Source: a virus
IMG/VR virus record: IMGVR_UViG_3300037882_001354
Coordinates: 1-24,858 of that record
DNA length: 24,858 nt
Direction: 5' to 3' (one strand)
Shown here: positions 23,744 to 24,858 of the stretch, piece by piece
Layout of the letters: each line of letters opens with the position of its first letter
How positions within the stretch are numbered: position 1 is the first letter of the stretch
Notes under the pieces: generated by a model
Told to the model about the DNA's origin: nothing
The model's input: only the letters and a program-made list of their open reading frames with translations
The model's database searches: none
Position numbers and translations under genes: made by a program

Positions 23744-23828
23744 GCAGAACGCAGAGCGCATCCACGGCGACCAATAAACTAAACTTAACAACAAACGGGA
23801 CGCCGTTGGATGGCGCTGCTTGTTAGCC
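23744..23828 (-). repeat. attC-like site 4
   Basis: Ends GCAGAAC (23744-23750) and GTTAGCC (23822-23828). The left arm shares 22 identical bases with site 2, and the right arm also matches it (CGCCGTTGGATGGCGC). Extra T806 and G813 (of 23xxx) stay unpaired on the right arm. The AT-rich loop differs fully from that of site 2. This site is wholly intergenic. Confidence 0.88.
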
Positions 23829-23860
23829 ATTCTTAATTTTAACTCCTAGGCACCGAAAAC

Positions 23861-24055
23861 ATGAATAAAAAAGAACACATTAAACGCCACAAACTACTGC
23901 ACGCATATCTTGACGAACTTCTGGCCGATTGGATCGGAGAGACGGAAGGCTTGCCATCGAAATGCACCCTCATGGAGTTCACGCGATGGTCACACCAGCA
24001 AACAATCAAACCAAGCGATAGGCACGAACGCTATCCTGATAAGGCTAACGCCTAG
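23861..24055 (+). CDS. Small cassette protein, unknown
   Basis: A 64-residue helical protein with basic N-terminus (NKKEHIKRHKLLHAYLDELL) and the centre CTLMEFTRWSHQQTIKP. It is the only gene of its segment. Its leader (TTCTTAATTTTAACTCC) repeats sequence also found after site 3. The stop TAG lies in GCCTAGCTC, within the left arm of attC-like site 5. Function unknown. Confidence 0.65.
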   Translation: MNKKEHIKRHKLLHAYLDELLADWIGETEGLPSKCTLMEFTRWSHQQTIKPSDRHERYPDKANA

Positions 24056-24162
24056 CTCTGGCACCGCGCCGAGAGCGCGTGCCGCAACTCACAAATCTAT
24101 GAAGCAAAATACAAATACAGATAACACAGCGGGCGCGGTTGCTCAGGAGCGTCTTGTTCGGC
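24043..24162 (-). repeat. attC-like site 5
   Basis: Ends GGCTAAC (24043-24049) and GTTCGGC (24156-24162). Left arm GCTCTGGCACCGCGCC (24055-24070) pairs with 24132-24150 with extra T39, T43 and G46 (of 241xx) on the right arm. An alternative short hairpin, GGCACCGCGC with GCGCGTGCC (24060-24083), competes for the left arm. The loop carries the start codon of the next gene (24099). Confidence 0.83.
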
Positions 24163-24575
24163 GTTGCGATACGTGCCATCACTTCAGGCTAGACGCGGAA
24201 AAGAACGGGCATAAATGGGGCGTCTGTACATGGGATTCGCCCGTGCCAGACCACTACAAAAAACGCGACGAATCCAAAATGTCGATTCTCTCCGTCGCTT
24301 GTGGATCACTAGCGTTTGGGGAGGAATGTAATGCTTGGCAAGGATTTACGCCAATGGAAGACAATGGAGCGGCTGAAATAGCGCGGCTCCGCGTCTGCCT
24401 TGCTGACTGTGAGGCCACGCTAAAAACGATTCACACATGGGCGACGTTCCGCTGTGGGGAGGCTCTTAACGATAGGTGGAGCGTCGCCAAGCTCTGCAAG
24501 CTGGTCCTGAATTCTCTGCCGAACGATAAGCGTCTGGCATCTGCCGACGAGAATCTCAACAACCACGAAAAATGA
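24099..24575 (+). CDS. Cassette protein with Cys/His metal-binding start
   Basis: A 158-residue protein. The T/N-rich beginning (MKQNTNTDNTAGAVAQERLV) is encoded by the loop and right arm of attC-like site 5. The body starts with CDTCHHFRLDAEKNGHKWGV and C-x-W, then VACGSLAFGEECNAWQGF; the spaced cysteines and histidines suggest a small metal-binding domain. A helical C-terminal half (AAEIARLRVCLADCEATLKT) follows. The stop lies in the loop of site 6 and overlaps the next start (ATGA). A longer upstream reading to 23910 lacks support because it shadows the gene at 23861. Function unknown. Confidence 0.68.
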   Translation: MKQNTNTDNTAGAVAQERLVRRCDTCHHFRLDAEKNGHKWGVCTWDSPVPDHYKKRDESKMSILSVACGSLAFGEECNAWQGFTPMEDNGAAEIARLRVCLADCEATLKTIHTWATFRCGEALNDRWSVAKLCKLVLNSLPNDKRLASADENLNNHEK

Positions 24576-24639
24576 CAGATACACCTACCCCGCCCGCCGA
24601 AGCGACTGATGGCAGATTGCCAGCACGCGCTTGTTATGC
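24518..24639 (-). repeat. attC-like site 6
   Basis: Ends GCCGAAC (24518-24524) and GTTATGC (24633-24639). Left arm GCGTCTGGCATCTGCC (24530-24545) pairs with GGCAGATTGCCAGCACGC (24611-24628) over 16 bases; T617 and C624 (of 24xxx) are left unpaired on the right arm. The loop contains both the stop of one gene and the start of the next. Confidence 0.85.
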
Positions 24640-24858
24640 CTCTTTTTGGGGGAAGATCCTGCGCAAGTGGGACTGGTGGATTTACCGCAAAGCCTGCGGA
24701 TCGCTGCGGCGGATGACGCTCGATAATCCCGGAATGAGCTACCTCATGGAACTCAATATCCGGGGATGGAACGAGCAACTGGAAATCTCGCCGGAGCTGA
24801 AACGCTCCACGGAACTCTTCCACGATGCGATGCGGGATCATTCTCGGATGAACGCAAA
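24572..24858 (+). CDS. Cassette protein, partial at window end
   Basis: An ORF that starts in the loop of attC-like site 6 and is still open at the end of the window (95 codons seen). The start MTDTPTPPAEATDGRLPARA is T/P-rich and site-encoded, like those of the genes at 22272 and 24099. The body is Trp-rich and helical (KILRKWDWWIYRKACGSLRR, MELNIRGWNEQLEISPELKR). It overlaps the upstream gene by ATGA. Many phage proteins begin MTDTP and end in similar helical segments; no function is known. Confidence 0.6.
   Translation, partial: MTDTPTPPAEATDGRLPARACYASFWGKILRKWDWWIYRKACGSLRRMTLDNPGMSYLMELNIRGWNEQLEISPELKRSTELFHDAMRDHSRMNA

Larger units (their letters stand above)
22204..24639 (-). mobile_element. 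Integron-type gene-cassette array without visible integrase
   Basis: Six attC-like sites delimit five complete segments. The heptamers at the two ends of every segment are exact reverse complements: GTTCGCA/TGCGAAC, GTTAGCC/GGCTAAC, GTTCTGC/GCAGAAC, GTTAGCC/GGCTAAC and GTTCGGC/GCCGAAC. The two ends of any single site never match each other. This is what results when circular cassettes insert by attC recombination. Strand is given as minus because the unpaired bases of the hairpins lie on the arm that would be L'' in that orientation and the R''-type word TAACAAG reads on the minus strand; the genes are on plus. No tyrosine recombinase gene is in the window. The last site ends GTTATGC, so a further site starting GCATAAC is expected beyond 24858. 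Confidence 0.85.

Noticed and set aside
22622-23828. Repeated words in the accessory region as a CRISPR array
   Set aside because: Repeats are inverted arms with irregular spacing of 280-840 bases and genes between them; there are no short regular spacers.
22204-24639. The hairpins as ordinary intrinsic terminators
   Set aside because: Loops of about 30-80 bases, conserved AAC/GTT ends and matching segment-end heptamers are not terminator features; several lie inside coding sequence.
24431-24841. Minus-strand 136-codon frame at the right end
   Set aside because: Antisense to two coupled plus-strand genes; composition typical of a shadow frame, although minus-strand attC polarity made it worth checking.
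1-24858. tRNA genes
   Set aside because: No cloverleaf-like segment with TTCGANNC and matching acceptor arms was noticed in the intergenic spaces; a tRNA search program was not run.

Overview
The window is part of a tailed double-stranded DNA phage or prophage genome; every gene I can support lies on the + strand. It opens with a complete late (virion) module in standard order. That module runs: terminase small and large subunits, portal, ClpP-type prohead protease with a C-terminal coiled-coil tail, P22-like coat protein, head-tail connector genes, tail tube candidate, tail assembly chaperones joined by a -1 ribosomal frameshift, tape measure, distal tail and fibre/tailspike genes. The frameshifted chaperone pair and the tape measure indicate a long tail. 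The host cannot be named. Many late genes have AT-rich leaders without a Shine-Dalgarno sequence, as in Bacteroidota and some Verrucomicrobiota; the terminase large subunit is an exception with GAGGAGG.

Layout: 1-122 AT-rich leader with iterated motifs; 123-6564 packaging and head genes, closed by a hairpin terminator; 6642-10037 connector, tail tube and chaperone genes; 10041-19122 tape measure, distal tail and tailspike; 19122-20311 lysis region (three small membrane proteins, then a putative lysin); 20312-20471 structured intergenic RNA candidate; 20472-21674 small membrane genes and a RecT-like recombination protein; 21703-24858 a more GC-rich accessory region of short ORFs.

The most notable content is in the accessory region. 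Six imperfect hairpins (22204-22326, 22622-22708, 22901-22990, 23744-23828, 24043-24162, 24518-24639), plus one eroded copy near 21876-22003, look like integron attC recombination sites. Each has an AAC-ended left heptamer, a GTT-started right heptamer, a long stem whose right arm carries extra unpaired bases, and a variable loop. The first heptamer of each inter-site segment is the exact reverse complement of the last heptamer of the same segment in 5 of 5 segments (GTTCGCA/TGCGAAC, GTTAGCC/GGCTAAC, GTTCTGC/GCAGAAC, GTTAGCC/GGCTAAC, GTTCGGC/GCCGAAC), while the two ends of any one site do not match each other. That is the signature of gene cassettes that circularised and inserted by integrase-mediated recombination. 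The window therefore carries a cassette array without a visible integron integrase, inside a phage.

The array has two oddities. The unpaired bases place the attC sites on the minus strand, although every ORF is on the plus strand. In addition, several site loops hold the stop codon of one gene and the start codon of the next, so cassette genes are translationally stitched together through the recombination sites.
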